A stretch of 32,976 nucleotides of DNA from Alphaproteobacteria bacterium (lineage in GTDB: Bacteria; Pseudomonadota; Alphaproteobacteria; Rs-D84): assembly GCA_009784815.1 (NCBI GenBank), contig WQXN01000001.1:204876-237851 (forward strand). Direction: 5' to 3'. Position 1 is the first letter of the stretch; every line of letters begins with the position of its first letter. The position numbers and the translations under genes are program-made. Positions 8,140 to 15,888 of this stretch are shown piece after piece. A model generated the notes under the pieces. The model was not told the origin of the DNA and searched no databases. It saw only the letters and a program-made list of their open reading frames with translations.

Positions 8140-8171
8140 GTATCAATCTTCTTTGCAAGTTCAACAAGTTC

Positions 8172-8214
8172 CTTGAAATGATTAGTTCGCAGATTGCAAA
8201 GTAACCCCGACCAT
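8172..8214 (+). repeat. att-like copy B of the tRNA-Pro 3' end
   Basis: These 43 bases match 9502-9544 at 36 of 43 positions by hand alignment. Shared blocks are CTTGA, TCGCA, CAAAGTA and CCCCGACCAT. The right part resembles the T arm and acceptor of tRNA-Pro with about three bases missing. A terminator hairpin follows immediately. Confidence 0.6.
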
Positions 8215-8249
8215 TAAATAAAATTGGCCCGCAGGGCTGATTTTATTTA
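8215..8249 (+). terminator. Terminator hairpin after att copy B
   Basis: TAAATAAAAT (8215-8224) pairs with ATTTTATTTA (8240-8249) around an inner GCCC/GGGC stem. It is nearly symmetrical and could stop transcription from either side. Confidence 0.6.
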
Positions 8250-8259
8250 ATGTTTGAGA

Positions 8260-8398
8260 GTTCATGTTTGAACATGCGAAGAAGCATGTTCAACCGTAGC
8301 GGTTAGGCGGGCGCCAGCACGCCGGTTCGCTTTAAGCGAAAACCGCAAGGTCAACCGACGGCGGCCCCAGCCGCCGGAAGGTACAATCATGTCGCCCC
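8260..8398. other. GC-rich hairpin cluster ending in a 14-base tRNA-Pro match
   Basis: Several perfect inverted repeats are packed together: GTTCA/TGAAC at 8260-8273, TTGAACATGC/GCATGTTCAA at 8268-8293, TTCGCT/AGCGAA at 8326-8340 and GGCGGC/GCCGCC at 8360-8375. The block is GC-rich inside an AT-rich island and contains no gene. It ends with AATCATGTCGCCCC (8385-8398), identical to tRNA-Pro positions 4061-4074. It may be an element end or attachment region. I cannot name it. Confidence 0.45.
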
Positions 8399-8476
8399 TA
8401 TAGTAGACAAGTCTATTTTTAGCTTTATTTTCGTATTTTTAATAAGTACAATTCTAAGCAAATGAAAGGAATAAAA

Positions 8477-9232
8477 ATGAAGCCGGCAACAATTGAAACA
8501 ACAAAAAAATATTATGAAACCGATAAAAATATAGCGCACTATGGTGAAGCAATTGAAAAAGTCGGCCTGTGGGAATCCGAAAAAATTATGTTTGAAAAAC
8601 ATATAGACAAATCCGACCGGATTCTTGATTTGGGTTGTGGCACAGGGCGGACAACCATAAACCTATTTCGCATTGGGTATACAAACATACTTGGGTTTGA
8701 TTTATCTGAAAAGTTTATTGAATTCGCAAAAAATTATTCGCATAAGCATAATTTTGCCATTGAATTTATGCAAGGCGATGGACGGCGCTTGCCATTTGAA
8801 GACAATTCTTTTGATAAAGTTATTTTCTCGTTCAATGGGCTTATGTGTATTCCAGAACAAAAAAATCGCGATATGGTCTTAGCAGAGGTTTATAGAGTAT
8901 TAAAAATAGGCGGAAAATTTATATTCACTGCGCATAATCGTGACTATGGTGACAAATACGCTCGGTTTTGGATTGAGGAAAAAGAACGCTGGGATAGTGG
9001 CACACAAGATTCGCGTCTAGAAAAATTTGGTGACACAAATTTTCCAAAAGATACACCGGATGAAATACAAAATATAGTTCACATTACAAATATTGATGGG
9101 ATAAAAGAATTCATTGCAAAGACAAATTTTAAGATAATTGAATATGCAGTACGTCCAGATATAGCTGATGAAAATGATATCGTGAAAGATTTTTCAAGCT
9201 GCTCGACTACATTTTGGGTTGTCGAGAAATAG
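8477..9232 (+). CDS. Class I SAM-dependent methyltransferase
   Basis: The 251-residue protein has the standard class I order: motif I ILDLGCGTGRTT near residue 52, the acidic motif II ILGFDLS, motif III QGDGRRLPFEDNSFDKV, and KIGGKFIFTAHNRD after it. It is a Methyltransf_11/25-type enzyme. These proteins methylate small molecules, lipids, RNA or protein, and the acceptor cannot be deduced. AAAGGA at 8465-8470 is six bases before the ATG at 8477, so I choose that start over the in-frame ATG at 8462. The low GC marks it as island cargo. It stands alone between the hairpin cluster and the terminator at 9303-9341. Confidence 0.85.
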   Translation: MKPATIETTKKYYETDKNIAHYGEAIEKVGLWESEKIMFEKHIDKSDRILDLGCGTGRTTINLFRIGYTNILGFDLSEKFIEFAKNYSHKHNFAIEFMQGDGRRLPFEDNSFDKVIFSFNGLMCIPEQKNRDMVLAEVYRVLKIGGKFIFTAHNRDYGDKYARFWIEEKERWDSGTQDSRLEKFGDTNFPKDTPDEIQNIVHITNIDGIKEFIAKTNFKIIEYAVRPDIADENDIVKDFSSCSTTFWVVEK

Positions 9233-9233
9233 T

Positions 9234-9253
9234 TTGTCCACTGTAGTGGACAA
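9234..9253. repeat. Inverted repeat after the methyltransferase gene
   Basis: TTGTCCACT and AGTGGACAA are separated by two bases, directly after the stop codon. A related but diverged sequence, TAGTAGACAA, lies just before the gene at 8401-8410, so the methyltransferase unit has similar sequence at both ends. Confidence 0.4.
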
Positions 9254-9302
9254 CGAATTTACAGACATATTCACGACATGGAAAATCGGTGCAAATAAAA
9301 AA

Positions 9303-9341
9303 CGGCCCGCAATGCTATATACACCGCGGGTTTTGATTTTT
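9303..9341 (+). terminator. Probable terminator downstream of the methyltransferase
   Basis: CCCGC (9306-9310) pairs with GCGGG (9326-9330), followed by TTTTGATTTTT. Confidence 0.5.
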
Positions 9342-9501
9342 GCGTGGAACTATTTTTTAATAATTATCGAACTCGAGGTTGGATTTCCAAGCATTTTTCA
9401 AGTTCGCGTTCAATCTGCTATCTACGCTCTTTTTTCCAATGGTTTGAAAATTGTTTTCTTCTGCGATGTTTCGGATTGATTTCGAATCTCCGTTTCATGC
9501 G
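9342..9501. other. Gene remnant on the minus strand near the island's right edge
   Basis: No intact gene is present. A minus-strand frame starting near 9518 reads MRANNIKRMKRRFEINPKH and continues through an internal TAG to ERELEKCLEIQPRVR, ending near 9370. It looks like a broken small basic protein, unidentified. Confidence 0.3.
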
Positions 9502-9544
9502 CTTGATATTATTGGCTCGCATATTTCAAAGTATCCCCGACCAT
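9502..9544 (+). repeat. att-like copy C: probable right end of the island
   Basis: This is the partner of the 8172-8214 copy, ending in CCCCGACCAT. GCTCGCATATTTCAAAGTAT aligns with the tRNA-Pro T-arm region GTCGCATGTTCAAATCATGT. Host-like composition resumes just after it, with the first cysteine-rich gene starting at 9600. Confidence 0.6.
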
Positions 9545-9563
9545 ATTTTCGGACATTATTCTC

Positions 9564-9593
9564 TTGTTCTAGTAGCGATAAATTTATTATGAT
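9564..9593 (+). promoter_or_regulatory. Promoter of the first cysteine-rich operon, leaderless type
   Basis: TTGTTC (9564-9569) and TATGAT (9588-9593) are separated by 18 bases. The ATG at 9600 follows the -10 by six bases, the expected transcription start, so the mRNA would begin at the start codon. Confidence 0.55.
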
Positions 9594-9599
9594 ATGAAA

Positions 9600-10547
9600 A
9601 TGAGGAAGGTTTTAATAGTCTTAGCCGCTGTTTTTGTGCCGCTGGCCGCGCGCGCGGACTATGGTAATTTTATGGCCGGATACACCCAGTATCTGCCTCA
9701 GCCCGCGACTACCGCGGACTTTGTGTCCATCAACAACTTCCAGTATATGCGCCCGTATATGACGCCAAACATGGCGCGCGAGCTTTCGCCTACGAACAGG
9801 GCGGCGTCGCAGGCCGCGGGGCAGGCCGGTCAGCGCCGCGTATCTCAGCGTCCTGGCAATCCCAACATAGCGCGGAGTGCGGCGGTGGCGCCGAATAATC
9901 ATCCGCAGACTGTAAACCGCCGCGTGAATGCCCGGCCAAACAATCCGAATTTGAACGCCGCGCGCGCGGCGACAAACAATGCTTCGGTTGCTATGAACCA
10001 AGCAAGGTCCGGAGTTATGCAGCCCACGCATCAGACCGGAAGGGCAAGAGAAACCCCCGCGCGCGCCGCTGTAAACACCGCTCCGGCCGAGCCGGTTGCC
10101 ACCGTATCAATGGCCCAGTGCATGTCTGAATACCGGACCTGCATGGATTCATATTGCCTGCGCCAAAACACTCAGTGGGGAAGATGTTTCTGTTCCGCGC
10201 GCCTGTCGCAGCTTGAAGCCGAATTCCAGCCGCAGATCGAACGCGCTCAGCGAACTTTGATAGCCGTATCGATCAGTGGCAAAAACGCCGACCTGTCGGA
10301 TGCCGCTTTGACCGCCGGAATGAGCATACAGTTCGACTGGGCCGGAAACGCCAACGCTATACGCGGACAGGACGCTTTCATTATGGGAAGCCAGGTTTGC
10401 TCGGCCCGTCTTAGGGCTTGTTCGACTGTGGCGAACCAGCTTGTTAATCTATACCGGTCCGAGATGAACCGCGACTGCCAAAGGTATGAAAATATTCTTC
10501 GCGCGCATTTGCAGTCGTTGGAACAACAAATAGCTTCATTTAAGTGA
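9600..10547 (+). CDS. Cysteine-rich secreted protein, family member 1 (minimal form)
   Basis: The protein is 315 residues. It has a signal peptide (MRKVLIVLAAVFVPLAARA) and an Ala/Arg/Asn/Gln-rich disordered region to about residue 165. Then comes the family core CMSEYRTCMDSYC, nine residues, CFCS, with spacing identical in all six family members. A second module has QVCSARLRAC and a NRDCQRYENIL helix. By hand it has eight cysteines after the signal peptide, the smallest set in the family, so it may show the minimal fold. I choose 9600 over the ATG at 9594 because of promoter spacing; 9594 lies right at the -10. It heads a cluster with the next two family genes. The function is unknown; an extracytoplasmic disulfide-bonded protein is the likely type. 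Confidence 0.75.
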   Translation: MRKVLIVLAAVFVPLAARADYGNFMAGYTQYLPQPATTADFVSINNFQYMRPYMTPNMARELSPTNRAASQAAGQAGQRRVSQRPGNPNIARSAAVAPNNHPQTVNRRVNARPNNPNLNAARAATNNASVAMNQARSGVMQPTHQTGRARETPARAAVNTAPAEPVATVSMAQCMSEYRTCMDSYCLRQNTQWGRCFCSARLSQLEAEFQPQIERAQRTLIAVSISGKNADLSDAALTAGMSIQFDWAGNANAIRGQDAFIMGSQVCSARLRACSTVANQLVNLYRSEMNRDCQRYENILRAHLQSLEQQIASFK

Positions 10548-10563
10548 AGGTATATGGTATAAT
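10535..10563 (+). promoter_or_regulatory. Promoter of cysteine-rich gene 2
   Basis: TTCATT (10535-10540) and TATAAT (10558-10563) are 17 bases apart; the -35 overlaps the end of the previous gene. A short leader carries AAGGAG at 10577-10582. Confidence 0.55.
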
Positions 10564-10588
10564 AAGGTGATAATTGAAGGAGATACTA

Positions 10589-12865
10589 ATGATTAAATTA
10601 GTACGGCTTATGGCGTTTGTTGCCGTCGGAATATTCAGCATAACGCAAGTTTCGGCTGATCCGATAGTGTATGACTATTGGTATGATGCGGCGGCCCCGC
10701 GGGGCCAGCAGGCTACGCGCGGTCAGGCGCAGCAGTCGGGACGCGGCATGGACACGCGCCAAGGCGGAAATATTCGCGAAGAAATCGAAGATAGGATAAG
10801 CGGCAATCCGGCGCGGGGCCGCCAGGCTGTGAACGTCGGACAGCGCACCGCCCAGCAAGGGCGCACTGCGGTTCGCACTACGGAAGTGAATGTGGCGCAG
10901 CAAGCTATTGCGGACGGACAGATGCCGACAAGGGCGACGCCGGCGCGCGGTCAGGCGCAAACCAGGGGGCAGCCCGCGGCGCGCGGTCAGGCGCAGCCTT
11001 CAAGGGCAGTGCCAACGGCGGGAACGCCGCAGGCGCGCACGGTTCAGGCGCGCAATGCCAGCGCGCGTTCGGCCATGGTGCCCGGCGCTATGCAGGGCCG
11101 CAACGTTCAGGCGCGAAGCGGAACTGTCGCAAGGGCTTCGTTGCAGGGTAATCCCATTGCGGCGCAGAGTGGTGTGGCGCGAAGCGGAACCAACATGATC
11201 GGCAACACCGTAATGAACATAATAGATGAAAGCACCGGAGGACTGTCGGCGGAAGCATACAACAACTGTATGGCCAGCTATTTCTCGTGCATGGATGAAA
11301 TATGCGCGGCGCGTTCTCCGGGTATGCGCAGGTGCGCCTGTTCAAACCGGGTCAATATGTACAGCACTTTAGAGCAAGAGCTGATGACGCGCCGCGAGGA
11401 TCTGCTTAGATTATCCAGCCAGCTGCAGCTGCTTGAAACTACGCGCGGCGGCGACATAAGCGCGGCGTTTATATTGACCGACGCCGAGCTGACTTTGAAT
11501 TGCGTCGCATTCCGCGAGGCCAGGCTTAGGAACACCGCGACCGCCAGAGAGGCCTGGTGCGATAATCACAACGACGGAAATTCCGGCGCGACGCTGGCAA
11601 GTGGAGGTATTTTGGATAGGGCTGCCTGCTTGAACCTGTTCCAAGGCACGACGGGTCCGCAGTATTGCGTGCGCGTTCTGGGCGACGCCCGCGGAGCGGC
11701 GGCGCTGGACGGAGCGGACAGCACGATCGTGGGTCAGCTTAGGGATTTTTCGGATTCCATAAATACGGCCAACTGGCTTGTCAGCGAAAATCCGAATCAA
11801 TGGTTCGCAAATCTTTGGGGCAATAACGCTTTGTGGGGCCCGACGTTTAATAATACTTCGTCGATAGAAAGAGATGACTGTAACGGAAATATGCTGCAGT
11901 GGGATACGGGTTCCAGCACTTGCAAGCCTATGACCGACGTGCTTGACCTGTGGGGCGAGCAGCTGTTCAACTTTGGACACTACAGTGTTTGCAAGCGCGT
12001 TCTTGATAACTGTTTCAACGGCATCTGCGGCTGGTCTTTGACCAACGCGACGGTCACGCATACGGGCGGCTTGGTTCTGCCGTCGGATCCCGCGCAGTTA
12101 AGCATAGATCAGGACTGCTGGGACAAGCAGATCAGGCTTACCACGGGACATAATCTAAGCGGCGTCAGGCAGCAGACTCCGGTCAATCCCAATCTGAATC
12201 AGCACAGGTACGATCGCGGTAGGGATCAGTTCTTTGCGCTGCGCTCTCCGATCACTCAGGCCCGGTTCAGCATCAGGCAAAAGTATCACTTTGACGCGAA
12301 CGCCGACTGCGACGTGTTCGGTGAAGAATTAAGACGCCAGGTGCAGAACATGAATCTGCAGATGGTCGCGGCCGAGGAAACTTTGAAACATCGCAGGCTT
12401 GAATACGCAGAGGAACGCGCGCAGAGCAATGCGGCCGCGTTGACCGCCGCAAGAAGCAATTTCCACGCGTGCCTTGATCAGATTACGTCGTGCCAGCTGC
12501 GCAACGAATGCGACCATAGGGGACGCAATCCGGAAGGTTTATGCCATGGAAAGAATTCCAGGCAGTCGATACGTACGGCTTGCAGCACTATGACCCAGAT
12601 ACCGGCCTGCTATCAGCAGATGGTTTGCGACCGTGATGCGGGCACCGCTGGCGTAAGGGTTGCCGATAACGCTTCGCTGGGCGTAATAAGGAACGTCGTA
12701 ACCTTGCAGGAAATACTTAGCGGTGTTACGGGGGCAACGCCTGGCAATCCGCAGCACGCGGTCGAAGGTTGCATGGTGTTAGAGCCTATGGTAACGGACA
12801 TCAGGTGTACGCCTATGGCCGCCCCGCCGCTTGTTCCTTCGGTGGGCGCGACCAGCTGTTCGTAA
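10589..12865 (+). CDS. Cysteine-rich secreted protein, family member 2
   Basis: The 758-residue product begins with a signal peptide (LVRLMAFVAVGIFSITQ, cut after VSA). About 190 residues of Arg/Ala/Gln/Gly low complexity follow, with repeated RGQAQ and ARSGT words. The family motif CMASYFSCMDEIC, nine residues, CACS lies near residue 225. Later come SVCKRVLDNC and a DCDVFGEELRRQ helix like the second family module, and HACLDQITSC like the third. The long middle part (residues about 300-520) is specific to this member and has Trp-rich, Asn-rich stretches. I count 26 cysteines. AAGGAG six bases before the ATG at 10589 fixes the start. The next gene starts eight bases after its stop. The function is unknown. 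Confidence 0.75.
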   Translation: MIKLVRLMAFVAVGIFSITQVSADPIVYDYWYDAAAPRGQQATRGQAQQSGRGMDTRQGGNIREEIEDRISGNPARGRQAVNVGQRTAQQGRTAVRTTEVNVAQQAIADGQMPTRATPARGQAQTRGQPAARGQAQPSRAVPTAGTPQARTVQARNASARSAMVPGAMQGRNVQARSGTVARASLQGNPIAAQSGVARSGTNMIGNTVMNIIDESTGGLSAEAYNNCMASYFSCMDEICAARSPGMRRCACSNRVNMYSTLEQELMTRREDLLRLSSQLQLLETTRGGDISAAFILTDAELTLNCVAFREARLRNTATAREAWCDNHNDGNSGATLASGGILDRAACLNLFQGTTGPQYCVRVLGDARGAAALDGADSTIVGQLRDFSDSINTANWLVSENPNQWFANLWGNNALWGPTFNNTSSIERDDCNGNMLQWDTGSSTCKPMTDVLDLWGEQLFNFGHYSVCKRVLDNCFNGICGWSLTNATVTHTGGLVLPSDPAQLSIDQDCWDKQIRLTTGHNLSGVRQQTPVNPNLNQHRYDRGRDQFFALRSPITQARFSIRQKYHFDANADCDVFGEELRRQVQNMNLQMVAAEETLKHRRLEYAEERAQSNAAALTAARSNFHACLDQITSCQLRNECDHRGRNPEGLCHGKNSRQSIRTACSTMTQIPACYQQMVCDRDAGTAGVRVADNASLGVIRNVVTLQEILSGVTGATPGNPQHAVEGCMVLEPMVTDIRCTPMAAPPLVPSVGATSCS

Positions 12866-12873
12866 AATGAAAT

Positions 12874-15105
12874 ATGAAGTTAAGATGGCTTATCTTTGCT
12901 GCTTTAAGTGTCGCGCTTCCGGTAACTCTGGAAGCGGACACTTCCGTTGATGCGGCGCGCGCCGCATCAAGCCGCGGGCAGGTTGTGGTATTGCCTCAAC
13001 CGGTCCCGGTTTCCATCCCCCAAGATGATAATGAAATTGAAAGCAGGGCCGCGACGCGTCAGCAAGTTGTGGCGCCTCTGCCGGTTGGAAGGACTGCGCC
13101 CGCCGCTGCCGGGCGGACTATGCCGCAAACGCAATCTCGCACCGCTGTGCCTGCGCAGGCTGTTGAATCCGCCCGCGCTGTTCAGCGTCGCCAAGCCGGG
13201 GCTGCGACCGATAACCGGGCCGAGGGATCGCGCGCGGTGCGTGCGGCTGCGACCGACTTTACCGAAACGCGCAACGTTAATGTTCGCGATAATAATGTCG
13301 CCGCGCGTCGCGCCACTGCGATCGGTCGCGAACGCGACGCCAATGCGCGTCAAAGCATTGCCGAAGTCGGCGGCCGCGCCGTCATAGCGCGCACCGGAGA
13401 ATACACCGGAACCAATGTGGACTTCCGCGCCGCTACCCGCAACCGCGTGTCGCGCGGACGCGCCGCCGAGGATATTCAGCAGGTCGAAGTAGCCGCCGCC
13501 GCGGCAAGTCCGCTTAATGCGTGCGTCGCCCGTTACGAAGAATGCATGGATCAGTTCTGCAACATAATTGACGATAGGCAGCAGCGATGCTCGTGTTCCG
13601 CGAATATTCAAAATTATCAGGCCGCTGAAGAACAGCTTAAGCGCGCCAATCAGGAACTGAACAATGTGGCTCAGAACATTCGTTACATAGGGCTAAGCGC
13701 GGAAGAAATTCACACTCTGTTCACCGAGACCGAGGCCGAGCTTGCAATGCGCAACGTCACTGACACTACGATCAATAGGTCACTGCTGCAGGAAATAGAA
13801 GACATGATCATGGGGGCGACGACAAATCTTGCGGGCAACGTTCAGCGGGGCCAAGGCGGAGTCTTCGACATAACTTTTGATTTCGACAGCGACATGGATC
13901 TTACAGAAATGTTCGGTGGATTCGGCACTACGAACATAGCCAATCTTCGCGGGCAGAAACTTCGCGATGCGGCCGCGAAAAAATGCAAGCCCATACTTGA
14001 CGATTGCCAAAGGCAGAACGTCAGATCCGAACAGGTCATTGCAAGCTTTGACCTTCGCGTGGAAAAGGATTGCATCGAGTACGAGCAGACTCTGCGTCGC
14101 ATGAACGATTCGGTTGCGAACAACATACGCGCCGCGCAGACCATGTTGCAGCGAGCGCGCCTTACCGTGCTTCACGATCAGAACGAGCTGGACTTCAAAG
14201 GCTGCGTTCAGGCGCTTGATCATTGCGTCTTGGAAGACACCGCTTGCGGGCGCAATTACATAAGGTGCCTTGATCCAAGCCGCCGATTCTTGGACGAAAC
14301 GGGTAAGGTTATATTTGGCAGCAATCTGCCGTTGATAAGAAATAACTTCATCGGAGCTGTCGACGCCGGAGGTACTATTATACCCATGAACGAATGGCGC
14401 AATCAACCGATCATAAATAACCTGAAAGAAAACAAAGTCGGAGTTCCGGGACAATCGGGAATGTGCGCCGATGTAATGAAGCGCTGCCGTCGCCTAACTT
14501 TCCCAGGGCCAAGCGGCGGAACCTACCGCGAGGATAACGAAGTCATCAAGGCGTTCATGGCGCGCGCTATAAATCAGATGAATGTATCCGCAAGCCGCGT
14601 GGTGTCCGACTTCGCAAGCCGCTGTTTGCAGGAAGTGGGAACCTGCTATAACACTCAGGTTACAAATATGTCGGCGTGGACTTCCGGCTGGAGCGCAGTC
14701 AGCGCCGCAAGCGTGAAAAACGTCATGATCGGAGCCTGCCGTTCCGTCGCCATAACCTGCGCCGCAAGCATCTTTATGAACAATGACGATTTATGTCCGG
14801 TGACCAATCCGAATCCGCCCGCCGGTCAGACGGGATTGGACGAACCGGAATGTATCGAAAACTTGTCGAACCTATTTTATAATTCCTTGCTTTGCGGGCC
14901 AAACATGATATTTAACGGCGCGGATCAAAAATGCTATTGCATGGAGGGTTTCGAGCTTGTCGGCGGATTCTGCCGCCAGTGTCAGGGGGTAAGGCTTGAT
15001 GGCGCGACTTGTCCGACTACTCCAAGTCCGTTGGGCTGGGTGTCGACTGGCGCCGGCACTGCGGTTAGTACCGTTTGCTGTGCTGCGGTTGCTGGCACTC
15101 CCTAA
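12874..15105 (+). CDS. Cysteine-rich secreted protein, family member 3, with EGF-like tail
   Basis: The protein has 743 residues. A signal peptide (MKLRWLIFAALSVALPVTLEA) is followed by an Ala/Arg-rich stretch to residue 205. The motif CVARYEECMDQFC, nine residues, CSCS lies near 215. The second module is KKCKPILDDC with EKDCIEYEQTL. The third is GCVQALDHC with ACGRNYIRC, then MCADVMKRC and RCLQEVGTC. The C terminus differs from its relatives: CYCMEGFELVGGFCRQC resembles an EGF-type or growth-factor-receptor-type cysteine loop. I count 28 cysteines. There is no Shine-Dalgarno and only eight bases separate it from the preceding stop, so translation is probably coupled. Gene order suggests co-expression with members 1 and 2. 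Confidence 0.75.
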   Translation: MKLRWLIFAALSVALPVTLEADTSVDAARAASSRGQVVVLPQPVPVSIPQDDNEIESRAATRQQVVAPLPVGRTAPAAAGRTMPQTQSRTAVPAQAVESARAVQRRQAGAATDNRAEGSRAVRAAATDFTETRNVNVRDNNVAARRATAIGRERDANARQSIAEVGGRAVIARTGEYTGTNVDFRAATRNRVSRGRAAEDIQQVEVAAAAASPLNACVARYEECMDQFCNIIDDRQQRCSCSANIQNYQAAEEQLKRANQELNNVAQNIRYIGLSAEEIHTLFTETEAELAMRNVTDTTINRSLLQEIEDMIMGATTNLAGNVQRGQGGVFDITFDFDSDMDLTEMFGGFGTTNIANLRGQKLRDAAAKKCKPILDDCQRQNVRSEQVIASFDLRVEKDCIEYEQTLRRMNDSVANNIRAAQTMLQRARLTVLHDQNELDFKGCVQALDHCVLEDTACGRNYIRCLDPSRRFLDETGKVIFGSNLPLIRNNFIGAVDAGGTIIPMNEWRNQPIINNLKENKVGVPGQSGMCADVMKRCRRLTFPGPSGGTYREDNEVIKAFMARAINQMNVSASRVVSDFASRCLQEVGTCYNTQVTNMSAWTSGWSAVSAASVKNVMIGACRSVAITCAASIFMNNDDLCPVTNPNPPAGQTGLDEPECIENLSNLFYNSLLCGPNMIFNGADQKCYCMEGFELVGGFCRQCQGVRLDGATCPTTPSPLGWVSTGAGTAVSTVCCAAVAGTP

Positions 15106-15130
15106 CTATTCAAATACATTAATATTTTTG

Positions 15131-15158
15131 TTGCGCGGGGCCGAATTTAGGCTATAAT
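15131..15158 (+). promoter_or_regulatory. Promoter of infA
   Basis: TTGCGC (15131-15136) and a perfect TATAAT (15153-15158) lie 16 bases apart, 20 bases before the infA start codon. Confidence 0.7.
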
Positions 15159-15178
15159 TCCGGAAAATAAGGGTGAAA

Positions 15179-15427
15179 ATGGCAAAAGATGACGTAATAG
15201 TTATGAACGGCGAAATATCGGAAAAACTTCCGAACGCGATGTTTCGCGTCAAGTTGGACAACGGACACGAAATCCTTGGTACCATATCCGGAAAGATGAG
15301 AAAGTTCAATGTCTGGGTCGCCGTAGGCGATAAGGTGCAGGTCGAGATGACTCCGTACGACTTGAACCGCGGCCGCATAATATTCCGCGAAAAAGCTGTG
15401 AAAACTCCGGTCCCGGAAAAGAAATAA
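15179..15427 (+). CDS. infA: Translation initiation factor IF-1
   Basis: The 82-residue protein matches IF-1 throughout. It begins [20 protein letters not shown], followed by [38 protein letters not shown] and a short basic tail. IF-1 is a single OB-fold that binds the 30S A site and helps IF-2 and IF-3 select the initiator tRNA. The usual length is about 72 residues, so this one carries roughly ten extra C-terminal residues ending PVPEKK. AAGGG at 15169-15173 supports the ATG at 15179; a GTG six bases upstream is in frame but less likely. It has its own promoter and is followed 14 bases later by secG. Confidence 0.96.
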   Translation: MAKDDVIVMNGEISEKLPNAMFRVKLDNGHEILGTISGKMRKFNVWVAVGDKVQVEMTPYDLNRGRIIFREKAVKTPVPEKK

Positions 15428-15441
15428 TAAAAGGATAAAAA

Positions 15442-15825
15442 ATGTTTTCGATACTTCTTGCCGCTTTGATCATCGTAGCGCTGCTTATGATCACCGTGAT
15501 ACTTCTTCAAAAATCCGAAGGGTCCGGAATGTCGGGATCCAGCGCGGCAAGTATGTTCGCCGGAGTGTTGACCGGGGCCGCGGCGGGTAACTTCCTGACC
15601 AAGCTTACCGCTATATTGGCGGCGTTGTTCTTTATACTTTGCGCGGCGCTTGCGGTGGTCGTGTCTAATTCCGGCAACACGCGTCCCATGTCTGAAATCC
15701 GGCGCGAGCTTGCGGCGTCCTTGGTCGCGGACGAAGCCCCGGCCAAAACTGTACAAGTCATCGAACAACCAGCTGACGAAGATGTCGTCGAAGTCGTGGA
15801 ATCTTTGCATATTCCAGAGGACTGA
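15442..15825 (+). CDS. secG: Preprotein translocase subunit SecG
   Basis: SecG is a small two-helix membrane protein that joins SecY and SecE and eases SecA cycling during export. The 127-residue sequence shows helix 1 (residues 2-21), the hallmark VILLQKSEGSGMSGSS loop, AGNFLTKLTAILAALFFILC forming helix 2, and a typical acidic, variable C-terminal tail. AAGGA at 15431-15435, six bases before the ATG, supports the start. The position directly after infA suggests a shared transcript. A working Sec system is needed by the six exported cysteine-rich proteins nearby, though secG itself is universal. Confidence 0.95.
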   Translation: MFSILLAALIIVALLMITVILLQKSEGSGMSGSSAASMFAGVLTGAAAGNFLTKLTAILAALFFILCAALAVVVSNSGNTRPMSEIRRELAASLVADEAPAKTVQVIEQPADEDVVEVVESLHIPED

Positions 15826-15888
15826 TTTTATAATTAGGGAGGGAGGAATAGCAGATCGTTGAACCTAATATTAAAAAGGGAAGCGAGT

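Noticed and set aside
8294-8384. A tRNA or other known RNA in the hairpin cluster
   Set aside because: No cloverleaf can be drawn; the stems are in the wrong places and there is no anticodon arm.
9219-9592. Short plus-strand open frames between the methyltransferase and the first cysteine-rich gene
   Set aside because: They run through a terminator hairpin and an att-like repeat, have no ribosome-binding site and show no family resemblance.
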